NCBI RefSeq assembly: GCF_000743715.1
Contig: NZ_JQEY01000003.1
Span: 25 to 64,024 of the forward strand
Direction: 5' to 3'
Source of the DNA: Palleronia rufa
GTDB lineage: Bacteria; Pseudomonadota; Alphaproteobacteria; Rhodobacterales; Rhodobacteraceae
Length of the DNA stretch: 64,000 nucleotides
Shown: positions 17,019 through 26,586 of the stretch, one piece after another
How the letters are laid out: each line of letters starts with the position of its first letter
How positions within the stretch are numbered: the stretch's first letter is position 1
Made by a program: the position numbers and the translations under genes
The notes under the pieces: generated by a model
What the model saw: the letters and a program-made list of their open reading frames with translations, nothing else
The model's database searches: none
What the model was told of the DNA's origin: nothing

Positions 17019-18314
17019 ATGGCGACCACCGCCCCGTTCTCGCGCTTCGAATGGCTGATCGCCTGGCGCTACCTGCGCGCCAAGAGGGCCGAGGGCGGGG
17101 TCAGCGTGATGACCTGGATCAGCCTGGTGGGGATCACCCTGGCCGTGTTCGCGCTGATCGCCACGCTGGCGGTGCGCTCCGGCTTCCGGGCAGAGTTCGT
17201 GGACACGATCCTGGGTGCCAACGCCCATGTAACGCTCTACTCCGCGCCCTACCAGACAGAGGCGGGCACGACCTCGCGGGCGATCACCGACTATGCCGCG
17301 ATGGCCGAACGGGTGGCCGCGGTGCCGGGCGTGACACGCGCGGCGCCGCTGGTCCGGGGTCAGGTCATGGCAAGCTCCACGGGACAGACCACGGGGGTAG
17401 AGGTCTTCGGCATCGCGGCCGAGGATCTGGCCACGATCCCGCGCATCGCCGATCCGGTAGAGGCAGAGGGCGATCTCTCGCGCTTCGGCGCCGACGGCGT
17501 GGCGGGCATCGCCGTGGGCTCCGGGGTGGCGCGGGAACTCGGTGTCGGCGTGGGCGACGTGATCCGGCTGATCTCTCCGGACGGTGCGCGCACGCCCTTC
17601 GGCACCTCGCCGCGCGTGTCGAACTATGAGATCGTCTATATCTTCACCGCCGGGCGCTACGACATCGACCGCACCCGCGTCTACATGCCGTTCGAAGAGG
17701 CACAGGTCTATTTCAACTCCGAAGGTGCGGCGACCGAGCTGGAGGTGATGACCGAAAACCCCGAGGACGTGGATGCACTGACCCTACCGCTGCTGGCGGC
17801 GGCGGGCGACCGCGCGATCATGTGGACATGGAAGGATGCGTCGGGTTCGTTCCTGCGCGCGCTCGACATCGAGGACAACGTGATGTTCGTGATCCTGTCG
17901 GTGCTGGTGCTGATCGCGTCCATGAACATCGTCTCCGGCCTCATCATGCTGGTCAAGAACAAGGGCCGCGACATCGGCATCCTGCGCACCATCGGGCTGA
18001 CCGAAGGATCGATCCTGCGGGTGTTCTTCATCTGCGGTTCGCTCACCGGGGTCATCGGCACGGTGCTGGGCGTGATCCTCGGCTGCATTTTCGCGCTGTT
18101 CATCGACCCGATCTTCTCGGCGGTGAACTACATGTCGGGCGGCAATGCGTGGGATCCGTCGATCCGCGGCATCTACGCCCTCCCGGCCAAGCTGCAATGG
18201 GGCGACGTGCTGTCGGCCGTGGTGCTGTCGCTGGGCCTCAGCTTCGTGGTGACGATCTTTCCCGCCCGGCGCGCGGCGCGCATGAACCCGGTCGAGGCGC
18301 TGCGCTATGAGTGA
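17019..18314 (+). CDS. lolC: Lipoprotein-releasing permease LolC/LolF
   Basis: A 431-residue inner-membrane protein of the FtsX/MacB fold. It has an N-terminal membrane segment (about 30-50), a periplasmic domain, and three C-terminal membrane segments (about 285-315, 335-370, 390-415). The first helix begins after [13 protein letters not shown], typical of LolC/E. It extracts outer-membrane lipoproteins with LolD. Only one permease gene is next to lolD here; such single permeases in alphaproteobacteria are called LolF and act as homodimers. The gene overlaps lolD by eight bases. Confidence 0.92.
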   Translation: MATTAPFSRFEWLIAWRYLRAKRAEGGVSVMTWISLVGITLAVFALIATLAVRSGFRAEFVDTILGANAHVTLYSAPYQTEAGTTSRAITDYAAMAERVAAVPGVTRAAPLVRGQVMASSTGQTTGVEVFGIAAEDLATIPRIADPVEAEGDLSRFGADGVAGIAVGSGVARELGVGVGDVIRLISPDGARTPFGTSPRVSNYEIVYIFTAGRYDIDRTRVYMPFEEAQVYFNSEGAATELEVMTENPEDVDALTLPLLAAAGDRAIMWTWKDASGSFLRALDIEDNVMFVILSVLVLIASMNIVSGLIMLVKNKGRDIGILRTIGLTEGSILRVFFICGSLTGVIGTVLGVILGCIFALFIDPIFSAVNYMSGGNAWDPSIRGIYALPAKLQWGDVLSAVVLSLGLSFVVTIFPARRAARMNPVEALRYE

Positions 18315-18984
18315 CCCGGCGCTGGAGCTTCGCGGGATCGAGAAGCACTACAACCGCGGCACCCCGGCGGAGGTACAGGTCCTGCGCGGCACCTCCCTGA
18401 CCGTGCGGCCCGGAGAGATCGTGGCCATGGTCGCGCCCAGCGGGGCTGGCAAGTCCACGCTGCTGCACATCGCGGGCCTTCTGGATTCGGCCGATGCGGG
18501 GCGCGTCTTTCTGGGCGGAGAGGACATGACCGACCTGGGCGACCGCCGCCGCACCGCCGCGCGGCGCTCCGACGTCGGCTTCGTCTATCAGTTCCACCAT
18601 CTGCTGCCGGAATTCACCGCGGCAGAGAACATCGTCCTGCCGCAACTGGCCGACGGCGTGGCGCAGGACGCGGCAGAGGACCGCGCCCGCGATCTGCTGG
18701 ACATCGTCGGCGTCGGCCACCGCGCCGGGCACCGGCCCTCGGCGCTGTCGGGGGGCGAGCAGCAGCGCGTGGCCTTCTGCCGGGCGCTGGCGAACCACCC
18801 CAAGGTGCTCTTGGCCGACGAGCCGACGGGAAACCTGGACCCGGAGACCTCGGCCACGGTGTTCGCTGCCCTCATGGCGCTGGTGCGCGAGACCGGCCTG
18901 GCCGCGCTCATCGCCACGCACAACCTGGATCTGGCGGGGCGGATGGACCGTGTCGTGCGGCTGAAGGAGGGCGTGGTGGTCTGA
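18307..18984 (+). CDS. lolD: Lipoprotein-releasing ATPase LolD
   Basis: A 225-residue ABC ATPase. Walker A is APSGAGKST (residues 41-49, with Ala in place of the usual first Gly), the signature is [16 protein letters not shown], and Walker B is [12 protein letters not shown]. It powers lipoprotein transfer to LolA together with the upstream permease, with which it overlaps. Confidence 0.95.
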   Translation: MSDPALELRGIEKHYNRGTPAEVQVLRGTSLTVRPGEIVAMVAPSGAGKSTLLHIAGLLDSADAGRVFLGGEDMTDLGDRRRTAARRSDVGFVYQFHHLLPEFTAAENIVLPQLADGVAQDAAEDRARDLLDIVGVGHRAGHRPSALSGGEQQRVAFCRALANHPKVLLADEPTGNLDPETSATVFAALMALVRETGLAALIATHNLDLAGRMDRVVRLKEGVVV

Positions 18985-19022
18985 CCGGCGGGCGTCCGCG
19001 CCCATTTCGCGACACCCGGTCG

Positions 19023-19041
19023 GGGGCGGAGGTCCCGCCCC
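19023..19041. terminator. Hairpin between convergent lolD and aminotransferase
   Basis: A 7-bp GC stem, GGGGCGG paired with CCGCCCC around an AGGTC loop, lies in the 62-bp gap between convergent genes. There is no T-run on either strand, so a terminator role is only positional inference. Confidence 0.35.
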
Positions 19042-19046
19042 GCGGG

Positions 19047-20381
19047 TCACGAGGCGATCGCTCTGTCCAGGCCGCGGGACAGCTTGTCGGCCAGTTCGCC
19101 GATCTGATCGTCCTCGATGATGAAGGGGGGGGCCAGCAGGATGTGGTCGCCGCGCTGCCCGTCGATGGTGCCGCCCGCCGGGTAGCAGATCAGCCCCTCC
19201 GCCATGGCGGCATTCTTCACCTTCTGGTGCAGTTTGCGCGCCGGGTCGAACGGGGCCTTGGACTCTCGGTCCTCGACCAGCTCGATGCCGCGAAACAGTC
19301 CGCGGCCGCGGATGTCGCCCACATGGGGGTGCTGTCCGAAACGGTCCCGAAGCGCATCGGCCAGCCGTTCGCCCCGCGCCGCGACCCCCGCGGCCAGCCC
19401 GTCGTCGACCAGCCGGGTCAGCACCGCATGGGCGGCGGCGCAGGCCAGCGGATGGGCGTGGTAGGTATGGCCGTGCTGGAACGCGCCGGAGCCGTCGGCG
19501 ATGGCGCGATAGATCCGCTCGGACGCCAGCATGGCCGATACCGGCGCGTAGCCCGCGCCCAGCCCCTTGGCGCAGGCGGCGATGTCGGGCGCGACGCCGT
19601 CCTGCTCGCAGGCGAAGAGCGTCCCGGTGCGACCCATGCCGCACATCACCTCATCGAGGATCAGCAGGATGCCGTGGCGGTCGCAGATCTCGCGGATGCG
19701 GCTGAAATAGCCCGGCACCGGGGCGACCGCGCCGGCCGTGGCGCCGACGACCGGCTCGGCCACGAAGGCGATGACCGTCTCCGGTCCCAGCGCCGCGACC
19801 GTGGTCTCCAGCTCGTCGGCCACGCGCCGGCCGTATGCCTCGGCGCTCTCGCCGTCTTGCTGGTCGCGGTAGGCGTAGCAGGGGGCGATGTGGTGGCATT
19901 CGATCAGCAGCGGCCGGTATTTCTCACGCCGCCAGGCGTTGCCGCCCGCCGCAAGGACGCCCAGCGTGTTGCCATGGTAGCTCTGGCGGCGGGCGACGAT
20001 GTGGCGCCGCTGCGGCTGGCCGATCTCCAGGTAGTACTGGCGCGCCAGCTTCAGCGCGGCCTCCATCGCCTCGGACCCGCCGGAAAGCGGATAGGCGCGG
20101 GTCAGCCCGCCGGGGGCGTGTTCGACCAGCTTGGCGGCCATCCGCTCGGCCGCGTCGGTGGAAAGGAACGAGCTATGCGCGAAGGCCACCGCGTCGATCT
20201 GGGCGTGCATCGCGTCACGCACGGCCGCGTCGGAATGGCCCAGGCACGACACCGCCGCACCGCCCGACCCGTCGAGATAGCGCCTGCCGTCCGCGTCGAT
20301 CAGATAGCAGCCGTCGCCGGCCACGGCGCGGGGCAGGGCGTCATGGGCGGCGGTGCGGCCGAAGACCGCGCTGTCAGCCAC
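19047..20381 (-). CDS. Class III PLP aminotransferase
   Basis: A 444-residue enzyme of the ornithine/omega-amino acid aminotransferase class. The PLP region is complete: SGGSEAMEAALKLARQYY, SYHGNTLG, LILDEVMCGMGRTG and the Schiff-base Lys in AACAKGLGAGYAP; TYHAHPLACAAA follows. It transfers an amino group from an omega- or diamino substrate to an oxo acid. It overlaps the UspA gene by eight bases and follows the TRAP permease on the same strand, so it may act on the imported compound. The specific substrate is not readable from sequence. Confidence 0.9.
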   Translation of the reverse strand: MADSAVFGRTAAHDALPRAVAGDGCYLIDADGRRYLDGSGGAAVSCLGHSDAAVRDAMHAQIDAVAFAHSSFLSTDAAERMAAKLVEHAPGGLTRAYPLSGGSEAMEAALKLARQYYLEIGQPQRRHIVARRQSYHGNTLGVLAAGGNAWRREKYRPLLIECHHIAPCYAYRDQQDGESAEAYGRRVADELETTVAALGPETVIAFVAEPVVGATAGAVAPVPGYFSRIREICDRHGILLILDEVMCGMGRTGTLFACEQDGVAPDIAACAKGLGAGYAPVSAMLASERIYRAIADGSGAFQHGHTYHAHPLACAAAHAVLTRLVDDGLAAGVAARGERLADALRDRFGQHPHVGDIRGRGLFRGIELVEDRESKAPFDPARKLHQKVKNAAMAEGLICYPAGGTIDGQRGDHILLAPPFIIEDDQIGELADKLSRGLDRAIAS

Positions 20382-20796
20382 GGACGATGAACACCGACTG
20401 GCGGGCGTGGCGGACGACCCGCGCGGCGTTGGGACCCAGAAGATACTGGCTCAGATCCGCCCGGGGCGCGCCCATCACGATGGTCTCGACGCCCAGACGC
20501 TCGGCCGCGCTGACGATCTCGTCGTAGACCCGGCCGTGCGTGACATGGGGGTGCACCTCCTGGCTGTCGGGGACATGGGCGTTGACCCATTTGGTCAGCT
20601 CCTCGCCCACCTCGTGGAGCGCGCGTTCGATGAAGCCGTCGTCGAAATAGGTGCCGACGACGGGCATGGCGAAATTCGGGATCACGGAGATGACGTGCAG
20701 CGCGCCCCCGCGCGTCAGGTCGAGCGCCCGCGGCAGGGCGTTCTCCCATGTGGCGGGCGCAGCCAGGTCGACGGGCAGAAGGATGCTTTGGGTCAT
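20374..20796 (-). CDS. Universal stress protein (UspA family)
   Basis: A 140-residue single-domain UspA protein. It has the N-terminal ILLPVDLAAPATWENAL, a central VIMGAPRADLS-like stretch and a C-terminal GPNAARVVRHARQSVFIVR, matching the nucleotide-binding G-x2-G-x9-G pattern loosely. Usp proteins are often encoded with TRAP transporters and bind ATP to modulate uptake (as TeaD does for TeaABC). It sits directly downstream of the TRAP permease (2-bp gap), which supports this role. Confidence 0.88.
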   Translation of the reverse strand: MTQSILLPVDLAAPATWENALPRALDLTRGGALHVISVIPNFAMPVVGTYFDDGFIERALHEVGEELTKWVNAHVPDSQEVHPHVTHGRVYDEIVSAAERLGVETIVMGAPRADLSQYLLGPNAARVVRHARQSVFIVRG

Positions 20797-20798
20797 GT

Positions 20799-23438
20799 TC
20801 AGAACGCCGGTTTTGTCTGGCGCCGGCGCTGCAGGACAATCACCAGACCCAGCACCAGAAGGGCCGGAAGGTAGAAGATCTGCGCGGGAAGGCGGCTGTT
20901 GTTGGGGCCGAGAACCTCTGAGATACGCACGGGCTCATCGGAATAGAAGTCGAAATTCGCCAGCTTCTCCTGCAGTTCGGTGCCGAACATCGGCTCTTCC
21001 AGGACCGTGCCGTCGCCGTCGGGGCGCAGCATGATGCCGCTTTCGGTCATCCGGGTCGCGCCGTCGCCCTCGGGCACGCTGAGCGACACGGTGGTTTCCG
21101 TCTGGCCGCCGGTATTGAAGTCGGGCCCGCTGATCCTGAGCCTCAGCCGCGTGTCCACCGGCGAGTCCGCCAGAACCTGGGCGAAGGCCTCGGGGTTTTC
21201 CTGAACGAAGCGGGGCTGGACCTGGTTCAGCCAGAAGTTCGGAACGAACAGGGTGAAGGCCACCAGCAGCAGCATCGCGCTTTCGGCGATGTTCGACCGG
21301 GTCAGGAAATAGCCCTGGGTCGCCGCCGCGAACAGCAGCATGGCGAAGGTCGCCACGACAAACACGAAGACCGCGTGCGCGACCCCTGTGAAGGTGGTCA
21401 GATCCACCCCGTAGAGGATCAGCGTCGGATTGTAGATGAACAGGAACGGCAGGGCGACGGTCCGCAAGCTGTAGAAGAAGGCGATGAATCCGGTCTTGAT
21501 CGGATCGCCCCCCGACACGGCGGCGGCGGCGAAGCTGGCCAGGCCCACGGGCGGCGTCACGTCCGCCATGATGCCGAAGTAGAACACGAAGAGATGCGCC
21601 GCGATCAGCGGGATGATCAGCCCCTCCTGCGCGCCCAGGCTGACCACCACCGACGCCATGAGCGACGAGACCACGATATAGTTGGCCGTGGTCGGCAGCC
21701 CCATCCCGAGCACCAGCGAGAACAGGCCGATCAGCACCAGCATGACGATCAGGATGCCGCCGGAGAGCTGCTCGACCAGCCCGGCAAGCTCCGTGCCGAT
21801 GGGCGTCTTGGTGACGGTGGCCACGATGATGCCGGCGGCCGCGGTGGCCACGCCGATGCCGATCATGTTGCGCGCGCCCGCGATCAGCCCGTCGACCAGG
21901 TCCCACAACCCCTCACGGGTCTGTTCGGCGATGGATTCGCCCTTGCGGAACATCGCCTTCAGCGGCTTTTGCGTGACGATGATGAACAGCATCAGCGCCG
22001 TGGCGTAAAAGGCCGACTTGGCCGGCGACTGCTGCTCGACCATCAGGAACCAGACCAGCACCAGGATCGGCAGCACGTAGTGCAGACCGGTCTTCCAGAC
22101 GTCGGCCACCTTGGGCAGCTCGATGTCGCCGGATTTCTCCTCCAGCGTTTCGGGCGTCAGGTCGGTCTGCCGCGACGCGATCCAGACCAGCCAGACATAG
22201 ACCGCCGCCAGACCGATCATCACGATGGGGGTTACCAGCGCGGGCACCAGCGCGCCCAGCCCGTCGATGAGGTAGATCATCGCCGTGAAGCCGACGCCGA
22301 ACACCGCGAAGCCGATGAAGAAGTTGAGCAGCATCCGCGGCAGGGAGGCCCCCTCTCCCAGGCTCTTCATGTCCTTCTTGAGCGCCTCCAGATGCACGAT
22401 ATAGACCAGCGCGATGTAGGAGATCACCGCCGGGACGAAGGCGTGCTTGATGACCTGGACGTAGCTGATGCCGATGAACTCGACCATCAGGAAGGCCGCG
22501 GCACCCATGACCGGCGGCATGATCTGCCCGTTCACCGACGACGCCACCTCGACAGAGCCGGCCTGTTCGGAAGTGAAGCCCACGCGCTTCATCAGCGGGA
22601 TGGTGAACGTGCCGGTGGTGACCACATTGGCGATGGAAGAGCCGGAGATGAGGCCGGTCATGGCCGATCCCACGACCGCCGCCTTGGCCGGCCCGCCGCG
22701 CAGGTGGCCGAGGCCGGCAAAGGCCAGCTGGATGAAGTAGTTGCCCGCGCCGGCCTTGTCGAGGAGCGAGCCGAACAGCACGAACAGGAACACGAAGGCG
22801 GTGGAGACGCCCAGCGGGATGCCGAAGACCCCCGCCGTGTCCAGCCATTGCGCCGTGATGAGCGAGGTGAAGGACAGCCCCTCATGGCTGATGAGGTCGG
22901 GGATCAGCCAGCCCTCGCCGTAATAGGCATAGGCCAGGAAGATCGCCCCGACCACGGTCAGCGCCGGACCGAGCGCGCGCCGGGAGGCCTCCAGCAGCAG
23001 CACCAGGCCCACGGCGCCGATGATGACCTGGGTGTCGGTGGGAAGGCCGGACCGCGCCGTCCGCGACAGTGTGTCGGCCGCGAAAAAGATGTAGAGCACG
23101 GTGCCGGTTGCCACGATGGCCAGCGCCCAGTCCACCAGCGGCACCCTGTCGCGCGGAGAGGACTTGAACGCCGGATAGCACAGGAACGCCAGGAAAATCG
23201 CGAATGCCAGGTGCAGGGGCCGAGTTTCGGAGGCGTTCAGGACCGGCAGATAGGCCCCGAACCACAGCATTGGCTGCGCGATCCAGAGCTGGAACAGCGA
23301 CCAGGCCAGGGCGACGCCGCCGATCAGCAGCGCGACCCACCGGGTGGTCGGCGTCCGGGCGCCCGCGTCCGAGGAGGCGACGAGGTCCTGAAGCTCTTCG
23401 TCAGAGAATTGCCGCTTGCCGCTGGTTTCTTCAGTCAC
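20799..23438 (-). CDS. TRAP transporter fused 4TM/12TM permease (TAXI type)
   Basis: An 879-residue inner-membrane protein in which the small and large TRAP subunits are fused. Many hydrophobic segments span about residues 35-640, with the DctM-like motifs GSAMTGLISGSSIANVVTTG and GMGLPTTANYIV. The region beyond about residue 690 is a C-terminal DUF3394-like domain ending in a further membrane helix and a basic tail. Such fused permeases work with a TAXI-type binding protein, which is encoded upstream on the same strand after a 576-bp gap. Uptake is driven by ion gradients; ligands are often glutamate or other organic acids, but that is not shown here. Confidence 0.94.
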   Translation of the reverse strand: MTEETSGKRQFSDEELQDLVASSDAGARTPTTRWVALLIGGVALAWSLFQLWIAQPMLWFGAYLPVLNASETRPLHLAFAIFLAFLCYPAFKSSPRDRVPLVDWALAIVATGTVLYIFFAADTLSRTARSGLPTDTQVIIGAVGLVLLLEASRRALGPALTVVGAIFLAYAYYGEGWLIPDLISHEGLSFTSLITAQWLDTAGVFGIPLGVSTAFVFLFVLFGSLLDKAGAGNYFIQLAFAGLGHLRGGPAKAAVVGSAMTGLISGSSIANVVTTGTFTIPLMKRVGFTSEQAGSVEVASSVNGQIMPPVMGAAAFLMVEFIGISYVQVIKHAFVPAVISYIALVYIVHLEALKKDMKSLGEGASLPRMLLNFFIGFAVFGVGFTAMIYLIDGLGALVPALVTPIVMIGLAAVYVWLVWIASRQTDLTPETLEEKSGDIELPKVADVWKTGLHYVLPILVLVWFLMVEQQSPAKSAFYATALMLFIIVTQKPLKAMFRKGESIAEQTREGLWDLVDGLIAGARNMIGIGVATAAAGIIVATVTKTPIGTELAGLVEQLSGGILIVMLVLIGLFSLVLGMGLPTTANYIVVSSLMASVVVSLGAQEGLIIPLIAAHLFVFYFGIMADVTPPVGLASFAAAAVSGGDPIKTGFIAFFYSLRTVALPFLFIYNPTLILYGVDLTTFTGVAHAVFVFVVATFAMLLFAAATQGYFLTRSNIAESAMLLLVAFTLFVPNFWLNQVQPRFVQENPEAFAQVLADSPVDTRLRLRISGPDFNTGGQTETTVSLSVPEGDGATRMTESGIMLRPDGDGTVLEEPMFGTELQEKLANFDFYSDEPVRISEVLGPNNSRLPAQIFYLPALLVLGLVIVLQRRRQTKPAF

Positions 23439-24014
23439 GCGGAATGCCTCCGTGGGTAAGGGATGCTCGTCTTGTCTCCGACACGGTTACGCCGGCGGCG
23501 CCTGCCCGATCGGGACCGGCCCATCCGTTGCGACCCGGCGAACCGTTGCCGAGTCGCGCACTGACCGGACCATGGAGACGGCGAAGGCGGCCGGAGTCAA
23601 TCGTTCACAGGTCGGCGACCTTGCGGGAGCGGTCCGGATCCGGCCCGGCGCGCCCGCCGATCCGCCTCTGGTCCGGAACGTCGAGAGCCGTGCCCGGCAC
23701 GGCGCGCGGGGGCGCTCGCGGCCCACGCGGCCCGGGGCACGGCGCCGGACGGTGGCGCGATCGCCGCACCGCCGCGTCGTTCAGGAAGACGGCGTATCGG
23801 CCGGTCGCGCCGCAGCGGGTCGCGTGGCGATGCGGGGCGACGGGCACGGCGCGGACGGAGGATACCGGCCGCGCCCTGCCCGGCGGCATGCGCCGTCAGC
23901 GCCGACCGGACCACGGTCGTTCCGGTCCCGCGCGGTCTTGGGAAAAGCGTGACGTCGGCCATCCCGGCGCGGCGGAGGGGACGGCGGGCGCGCGCCAGCC
24001 GTCCCGTTGTCATG
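23439..24014. other. 576 bp between TAXI protein and TRAP permease, no recognisable gene
   Basis: In many TAXI operons this position holds a small DUF1850 gene. I looked for it on the minus strand and did not find its motifs. The longest minus-strand frame (23597-24013, 138 codons) is Arg/Pro/Ala-rich and looks like a shadow frame. The region may hold an intercistronic regulatory or processing element, which would let the binding protein be made in excess over the permease. Confidence 0.5.
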
Positions 24015-24986
24015 TCACTGCGACATCAGACCGGCTTCGGTATAGTACTTCTCGGCGCCCGGATGCAGCGGGGCGGACAGGCCGTCGTTGGCCATCTGCT
24101 CCTTTTCCAGGTCGGCGAAGGCCGGGTGCAGGCTCTTGAACTGGTCGAAGTTCTCGAACACCGCCTTGACGACCTCATAGACCACATCCTCGGACACGTC
24201 CGAGCTCGTCACCAGGGTCGCGCCGACGCCGAAAGTCGTCACGTCCTCGTCGTTGCCGCGATACATGCCGCCCGGAATGGTCGCCATGCGATAGTAGTCG
24301 TTGTTCTCGACCAGCGACTGGGCGGCCTCGTTGTCCACCGGCACCAGGACCGAGTCGCAGGCGGTGGTCGCCTCCTGGATCGAGCCGGACGGGTGGCCGA
24401 CGGAATACACCATCGCGTCGATGTTGTTGTCGCACAGCGCCTGGCTCTGCTCGGCGGCCTGAAGCTCGGCGGCAAGCTGGAAATCGGCGGTGGTCCAGCC
24501 CATCTCTTCCATCATCCGCTCCATCAGCGCGCGCTGGCCGGAGCCGGGGTTGCCGATGTTCACGCGCTTGCCCTTGAGGTCGTCGAAGCTTTCGATGCCG
24601 GCATCGGCCCGGGCGACCAGGGTGAACGGCTCCGGGTGGATCGAGAACACCGCGCGCAGCTTCTCGTCCGGGCCCTGGGATTCGAACTCGCCCTCGCCCT
24701 TGGAGGCCTGGTACTGGATGTCGGACTGCGCGACGCCGAACTCCAGCTCGCCGCTGCGGATGGCGTTGACGTTATAGACCGATCCGCCGGTCGACTCGAC
24801 GGAGCAGCGGATGCCGTGCTCGGCGCGGTTGCGGTTCACCAGGCGGCAGATCGCGCCGCCGGTGGGATAGTAGACGCCGGTCACACCGCCGGTCCCGATG
24901 GTGATGAAGGTCTCTTCCTGGGCGGCGACGGGGGCGGCCATGGTGGCGGCGACGGCGGCGATGGAGAGGCTCTTGAGGTAGGACAT
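24015..24986 (-). CDS. TAXI-family TRAP solute-binding protein
   Basis: A 323-residue periplasmic binding protein. Residues 1-22 form a Sec signal peptide ending in PVAAQ. The mature start [25 protein letters not shown] is the classic TAXI pattern, followed by [22 protein letters not shown] and [21 protein letters not shown]. An AAGGGAG ribosome binding site precedes the ATG. It captures the substrate for the fused TRAP permease downstream. Confidence 0.95.
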   Translation of the reverse strand: MSYLKSLSIAAVAATMAAPVAAQEETFITIGTGGVTGVYYPTGGAICRLVNRNRAEHGIRCSVESTGGSVYNVNAIRSGELEFGVAQSDIQYQASKGEGEFESQGPDEKLRAVFSIHPEPFTLVARADAGIESFDDLKGKRVNIGNPGSGQRALMERMMEEMGWTTADFQLAAELQAAEQSQALCDNNIDAMVYSVGHPSGSIQEATTACDSVLVPVDNEAAQSLVENNDYYRMATIPGGMYRGNDEDVTTFGVGATLVTSSDVSEDVVYEVVKAVFENFDQFKSLHPAFADLEKEQMANDGLSAPLHPGAEKYYTEAGLMSQ

Positions 24987-25333
24987 CGTATCTCCCTTGG
25001 GATTGTGGCGAACCGCGTTCGTCGCGGTCTTGTGATGGGGGGATGATGGGGCGGTTGGCTGGCGACGGCAAGCCCCGTCGCCAACGGCGCCTGGCGGCCC
25101 CCCGGGGACGTCGCGCCCCCTGGGCGGCGCCACCGGGCCCATCACGATGCCGCGACGCCCCGGGACGGCGCCGGGCTGGCCGCAACCCTGGCGGTGCGCC
25201 CCGGACGGGCCGCTGGCGGGCGTTTGCAGGGGCCGCGCGCCTTGGGGCACCGCTGCGACGGTGCGGCGCAGGACCGCGCCGGGACGCCCGCCGGGGCTTG
25301 CCAATCCGCGCGCAACGCTGACAGATTGCGCGG
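24987..25333. other. 347-bp divergent intergenic region
   Basis: Separates the TAXI protein gene (minus) from the pqi operon (plus) and must hold both promoters. I could not identify clear -35/-10 boxes or operators in this very GC-rich sequence. Confidence 0.45.
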
Positions 25334-25978
25334 ATGTCAAATCCCGCGGCCGAGATCCCCGATGACGGGCTGGATGAGATGATCGCCTGTCCCCAGTGCG
25401 ACGCGCTCTACCATGCCCGGATGCCTCCGGACGGACGCCGCGCAACCTGCAGGCGGTGCCACACGGTGCTCATCGCACCGCGGCAGGGGGCCTATGCGCG
25501 CGTCATCGCCCTGGCCCTCACCGTCATGGTGCTGATGATCGGCGCGACGACTTTTCCGTTCCTGGCGGTGAACGTGGCGGGGTTCTCGAACCGCGCATCG
25601 GTGCTCGATTCGGCGCTGGCCTTCGTCGACGGCGGGCTGATGGCATCGCTCGCCGTGCTGGTGGTCGCGTTCATCATCATGGTGCCGGTGCTGCGCGCCG
25701 CTCTGGTGATCTACGTCCTGGGGCCCCTGGCGCTGGGCCGCGCGCCGCTTCGGGGCGCCCGCAAGGCGTTCAAGGTCAGCGAGGACCTGCGCCCCTGGTC
25801 GATGGCGGAGATCTTCATCATCGGGGTCGCCGTGGCGCTGACCAAGGTCTCTGACCTGGCCAGCGTGGAGTTCGGGCCGGCGTTCTGGATGTTCGCGGGG
25901 CTGGTGGTCGTCATCGTGCTGAAGGACGGCGCCATGGACAGGTGGAGCATATGGAAATCGCTGGACAGCGGATCGTAA
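25334..25978 (+). CDS. pqiA: PqiA-type membrane protein 1
   Basis: A 214-residue inner-membrane protein, corresponding to one half of E. coli PqiA. The N-terminal zinc ribbon has CPQC (residues 19-22) and CRRC. Four hydrophobic segments lie at about 57-80, 92-125, 150-170 and 180-200. PqiA proteins are the inner-membrane partners of PqiB in a lipid-transport bridge across the envelope. The 3' end overlaps the second pqiA-like gene by 28 bases. In E. coli both halves are one chain, so here the protein is split. Confidence 0.88.
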   Translation: MSNPAAEIPDDGLDEMIACPQCDALYHARMPPDGRRATCRRCHTVLIAPRQGAYARVIALALTVMVLMIGATTFPFLAVNVAGFSNRASVLDSALAFVDGGLMASLAVLVVAFIIMVPVLRAALVIYVLGPLALGRAPLRGARKAFKVSEDLRPWSMAEIFIIGVAVALTKVSDLASVEFGPAFWMFAGLVVVIVLKDGAMDRWSIWKSLDSGS

Positions 25979-26586
25979 GCGCGCGCGAGACGGGGCTGGT
26001 GGCCTGCCGCCGCTGCGCACGGGTCTGGCCCATGGGGCGGCGGACCTGCGGGCGCTGCGGCAGCGCGCTCCGCTCCCGCGATTGGGGCTCGCTCCAGCGG
26101 GTCTGGGCCTGGCTGACCGTCGGCATCATCTGCTACATCCCCGCCAATCTCTTCCCGATGCTGAAGACACGCGTCCTGTTCTCCGAATCGGAGGACACCA
26201 TCGTGGCCGGCGCGATAGAGCTTGCCCTGAACGGCAATATCGGCGTGGCGATGATCATCCTCATCGCCTCCGTGGCGATCCCGATCGGCAAGTTCGTCGC
26301 CATCGGCTACCTTGCCATATCCGTCGCCCGGCCGGAGCGGCTGCGTCCCGCGCAGCGCCACCGGCTCTACCATATCGTCGAGTTCATCGGGCGCTGGTCG
26401 ATGATCGACGTTTTCGTGGTGGCCATCCTGTCGGCACTGGTGCAACTGAATTTCGCGGCGTCGATCAATCCCGGCCCCGCGGCTATCACCTTCGCGCTTT
26501 CTGTGATCTTCACCATGCTGGCGGCGATCAGTTTCGACCCGCGGATGATCTGGGACAGGGACGGGCAGGGGCCCGATAGACAATGA
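25951..26586 (+). CDS. PqiA-type membrane protein 2
   Basis: A 211-residue second half-PqiA. It starts with a Cys4 zinc ribbon (ACRRCARVWP, CGRCGSAL), followed by four membrane segments (about 50-75, 90-120, 145-170, 175-195) with the family motif NLFPML. The ATG at 25951 has a GGTGGAG ribosome binding site; a GTG nine bases upstream is possible. Overlaps pqiB by four bases (ATGA). Confidence 0.87.
   Translation: MEIAGQRIVSARETGLVACRRCARVWPMGRRTCGRCGSALRSRDWGSLQRVWAWLTVGIICYIPANLFPMLKTRVLFSESEDTIVAGAIELALNGNIGVAMIILIASVAIPIGKFVAIGYLAISVARPERLRPAQRHRLYHIVEFIGRWSMIDVFVVAILSALVQLNFAASINPGPAAITFALSVIFTMLAAISFDPRMIWDRDGQGPDRQ

Noticed and set aside
23597-24013. Minus-strand frame of 138 codons between the TAXI protein and the permease, considered as DUF1850.
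   Set aside because: No DUF1850 motif was found; the translation is Arg/Pro/Ala-rich and has no plausible ribosome binding site.
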